Part shown: positions 45,089 to 46,620 of the stretch, one piece after another
How positions within the stretch are numbered: position 1 is the stretch's first letter
How the letters are laid out: each line of letters begins with the position of its first letter
Source: Paludibacter sp.
GTDB taxonomy: Bacteria; Bacteroidota; Bacteroidia; Bacteroidales; Paludibacteraceae
NCBI GenBank assembly: GCA_028703105.1
Contig: JAQVNN010000010.1
Coordinates: forward strand, 1-46,620
DNA: 46,620 nt
Direction of reading: 5' to 3'
Made by a program: the position numbers and the translations under genes
Notes under the pieces: generated by a model
The model's input: only the letters and a program-made list of their open reading frames with translations
What the model was told of the DNA's origin: nothing
Databases searched by the model: none

Positions 45089-45118
45089 TGTAGAGACGCA
45101 CGGCCGTGCGTCTCTACA
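45089..45118. repeat. 30-bp perfect palindrome (REP-like)
   Basis: The 15-bp arms (TGTAGAGACGCACGG and its complement) meet without a spacer. Partial left arms precede it at 45048-45055 (GTAGAGAC) and 45067-45081 (TTGTAGAGACGCACG). This sequence type is widespread in bacterial intergenic regions and could also act as a terminator-like hairpin. Confidence 0.7.
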
Positions 45119-45145
45119 GACAACAATATCAATTTAAATTAAATA

Positions 45146-45853
45146 ATGAAAAAAACATTTGCCATTCTTTTTTTGAGCATTTTCAGTTTGGGTTTATTTG
45201 CCACCGAGCCGGTAGAACCTGAAAATTTATCCATAATCAAACAGGTTGAAAACTGGTACGAGCAAAATATGAATTATTTCACCATCACCCTGTTGATGAC
45301 GGTTGAAAGTTCGTTTATCCCTTTTCCTTCTGAAATAGTTATTCCCCCTGCTGCCTTCATCGCAAGTAAAGAAGGTAGTCACCTGAATATATTTTTAGTG
45401 GTGTTATTCGGAACCCTGGGCGCCCTGATCGGAGCATATATAAACTACGCATTGGCTTATTACCTGGGGCGACCGCTGTTGCATAAGTTTGCCGACAGTA
45501 AAGTAGGTCGTTTGTTGTTGCTTAGCTCCGAAAAAGTACAAAAAGCTGAAGATTATTTTCAAACCCATGGAAAAACTTCCACATTCGTCGGCAGGTTGAT
45601 TCCGGCTGTCAGACAGCTAATTTCTATTCCTGCCGGACTGGCTAAGATGAACATACTGACTTTCAGTTTATTTACCTTTTTAGGGGCAGGTATTTGGAAC
45701 GCCATTCTGGCTTTTCTGGGTTACATTGCCGAGGGTCAGTCAGACTTAATCGACCTGTATTCCCATGAAATCGGATATGGCATTCTGGGCATTGTATTAA
45801 TTGTCGGAGCATTTTACATCTATAGATTTTTCCGTAAAAAGAATAAAAAATGA
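45146..45853 (+). CDS. DedA family membrane protein
   Basis: A 235-residue inner-membrane protein of the DedA family, members of which recycle undecaprenyl phosphate or other lipids across the membrane. The N-terminus (KKTFAILFLSIFSLGLFA) may be a signal peptide or first helix. Family hallmarks follow: ESSFIPFPSEIVIPPAAFIA, LGALIGAYINYALAYYLGR, the conserved arginine motif FVGRLIPAVRQLISIPAGLAKM, and a C-terminal helix with a basic tail. The aroE start overlaps its stop by four bases (ATGA), so the two are translationally coupled. No TAnnTTTG promoter is seen; the palindrome at 45089-45118 lies 27 nt upstream of the start codon. Confidence 0.92.
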   Translation: MKKTFAILFLSIFSLGLFATEPVEPENLSIIKQVENWYEQNMNYFTITLLMTVESSFIPFPSEIVIPPAAFIASKEGSHLNIFLVVLFGTLGALIGAYINYALAYYLGRPLLHKFADSKVGRLLLLSSEKVQKAEDYFQTHGKTSTFVGRLIPAVRQLISIPAGLAKMNILTFSLFTFLGAGIWNAILAFLGYIAEGQSDLIDLYSHEIGYGILGIVLIVGAFYIYRFFRKKNKK

Positions 45854-46587
45854 GGTATTTTGGTTTAATTGGTTATCCACTGGGACATTCGTTTTCGCAG
45901 CGCTATTTCACGGCTTACTTCAAGGAAGAAGGCATTGATGGGCAATACGACTTATATCCCCTGGAAAATATCGACGCATTTCCGGACTTGATAAACCGGG
46001 TAGAACTGACAGGCCTCAATGTAACGATTCCTTACAAACAACAAGTGATTCCTTTTTTAGATGAGCTGGATGCAACGGCTTCGGAAATTGGAGCTGTCAA
46101 TGTTATAAAATTCATACGGGAAAAGGGTAAAACCAGACTGAAAGGATATAATTCGGATGCCATCGGCTTTGAAAACGCTATCAAACCTTTTATCCAGTCA
46201 CATCACAGACAAGCCCTGATTTTGGGGACAGGCGGCGCATCGAAAGCGGTTTGGTACACCCTGAATAAACTGGGTCTGCAAACAACTTATGTATCCAGAA
46301 ATGCTTCAGAAGGCATCTTAAGTTATACTGATTTGAACAAGGAGATAATAGCAGAAAATCTATTAATCGTCAACACAACGCCCCTGGGTATGCACCCCAA
46401 AACAGAGGCTTGTCCCGATATCCCTTACCAGCTGCTGACATCGAAACATGTATTGTATGATGTCATCTATCATCCTGAAGAAACGCTCTTTATGAAAAAA
46501 GGGAAAGAAAAGGGTGCTACAACGGTCAATGGTCTCGAAATGCTGCACGGACAAGCCATCGCTGCCTGGCAAATATGGAACGAGTGA
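45850..46587 (+). CDS. aroE: Shikimate dehydrogenase
   Basis: A cytoplasmic enzyme reducing 3-dehydroshikimate to shikimate with NADPH in aromatic amino-acid synthesis. The 245 residues are slightly short but typical of the Bacteroidales form. The substrate site shows GYPLGHSFSQRY near the start and the catalytic lysine in NVTIPYKQ; the cofactor site is LGTGGASKAVWY, and the C-terminal GLEMLHGQAIAAWQIW is conserved. It is coupled to dedA by an ATGA overlap. After its stop 33 nt remain; an ATG at 46607 could begin another gene. Confidence 0.95.
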   Translation: MRYFGLIGYPLGHSFSQRYFTAYFKEEGIDGQYDLYPLENIDAFPDLINRVELTGLNVTIPYKQQVIPFLDELDATASEIGAVNVIKFIREKGKTRLKGYNSDAIGFENAIKPFIQSHHRQALILGTGGASKAVWYTLNKLGLQTTYVSRNASEGILSYTDLNKEIIAENLLIVNTTPLGMHPKTEACPDIPYQLLTSKHVLYDVIYHPEETLFMKKGKEKGATTVNGLEMLHGQAIAAWQIWNE

Positions 46588-46620
46588 ACACCAAAAACAC
46601 AACGATATGATTGAATTTAA

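Noticed and set aside
46607-46620. Start of a further plus-strand gene (ATGATTGAATTTAA)
   Set aside because: Only 14 nt remain in the window, too little to support a gene.

Overview
The window is a stretch of chromosome from a member of the Bacteroidota, most likely order Bacteroidales. This rests on the PorU/PorV type IX secretion (T9SS) genes, a T9SS cargo protein with a type A sorting domain, the FeoA-FeoB fusion, an S46 dipeptidyl-peptidase, DUF3127, and at least fourteen exact copies of the Bacteroidota -7 promoter element TAnnTTTG at short distances upstream of genes. I cannot name the genus from sequence alone.

Layout. 1-126 is the 3' end of a probable insertion-sequence transposase. 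177-8238 (minus strand) holds nadB with a GNAT-like gene, cstA, feoAB and gapA. 8488-8865 (plus) is a DUF3127 protein with an SSB-like tail. 9000-13883 (minus) carries a PagL-like outer-membrane protein, lpxB, yifB and a peroxiredoxin. 14049-20592 (minus) is rex, a fumarylacetoacetate-hydrolase-family gene, porU, porV and ispF, facing leuS at 20675. 23603-25987 (plus) has a YitT membrane protein and a Wzx-like flippase. 25988-31106 (minus) is a tight five-gene glycan operon (GT4, wecB, wecF-like, DegT aminotransferase, acetyltransferase). Then come a T9SS cargo gene, a methyltransferase and gltX, a repeat-rich gap, two identical tRNA-Val genes, an S46 peptidase (plus), a minus-strand envelope operon (Nudix, 1009-aa TPR protein, plug-less beta-barrel), a cytoplasmic-type TPR protein (plus), and dedA-aroE (plus).

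How the genes connect. A cell-envelope theme runs through the window: lipid A synthesis and possible remodelling (lpxB and the PagL-like barrel), T9SS export and anchoring of cargo to LPS (porU, porV, cargo gene), and an enterobacterial-common-antigen-like set (wecB, wecF-like, aminotransferase, acetyltransferase, flippase). The rest is housekeeping: NAD synthesis, iron uptake, glycolysis, translation, redox sensing, isoprenoid and shikimate pathways.

No wholly new defence or mobile system is evident. The most unusual items are an in-frame, repeat-like insertion in leucyl-tRNA synthetase, a DUF3127 protein built like SSB, a two-barrel PagL-like protein, the uncharacterised TPR/barrel operon, and several families of palindromic and tandem repeats in the gaps. 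Database comparison was not possible; family calls come from recognising motifs.
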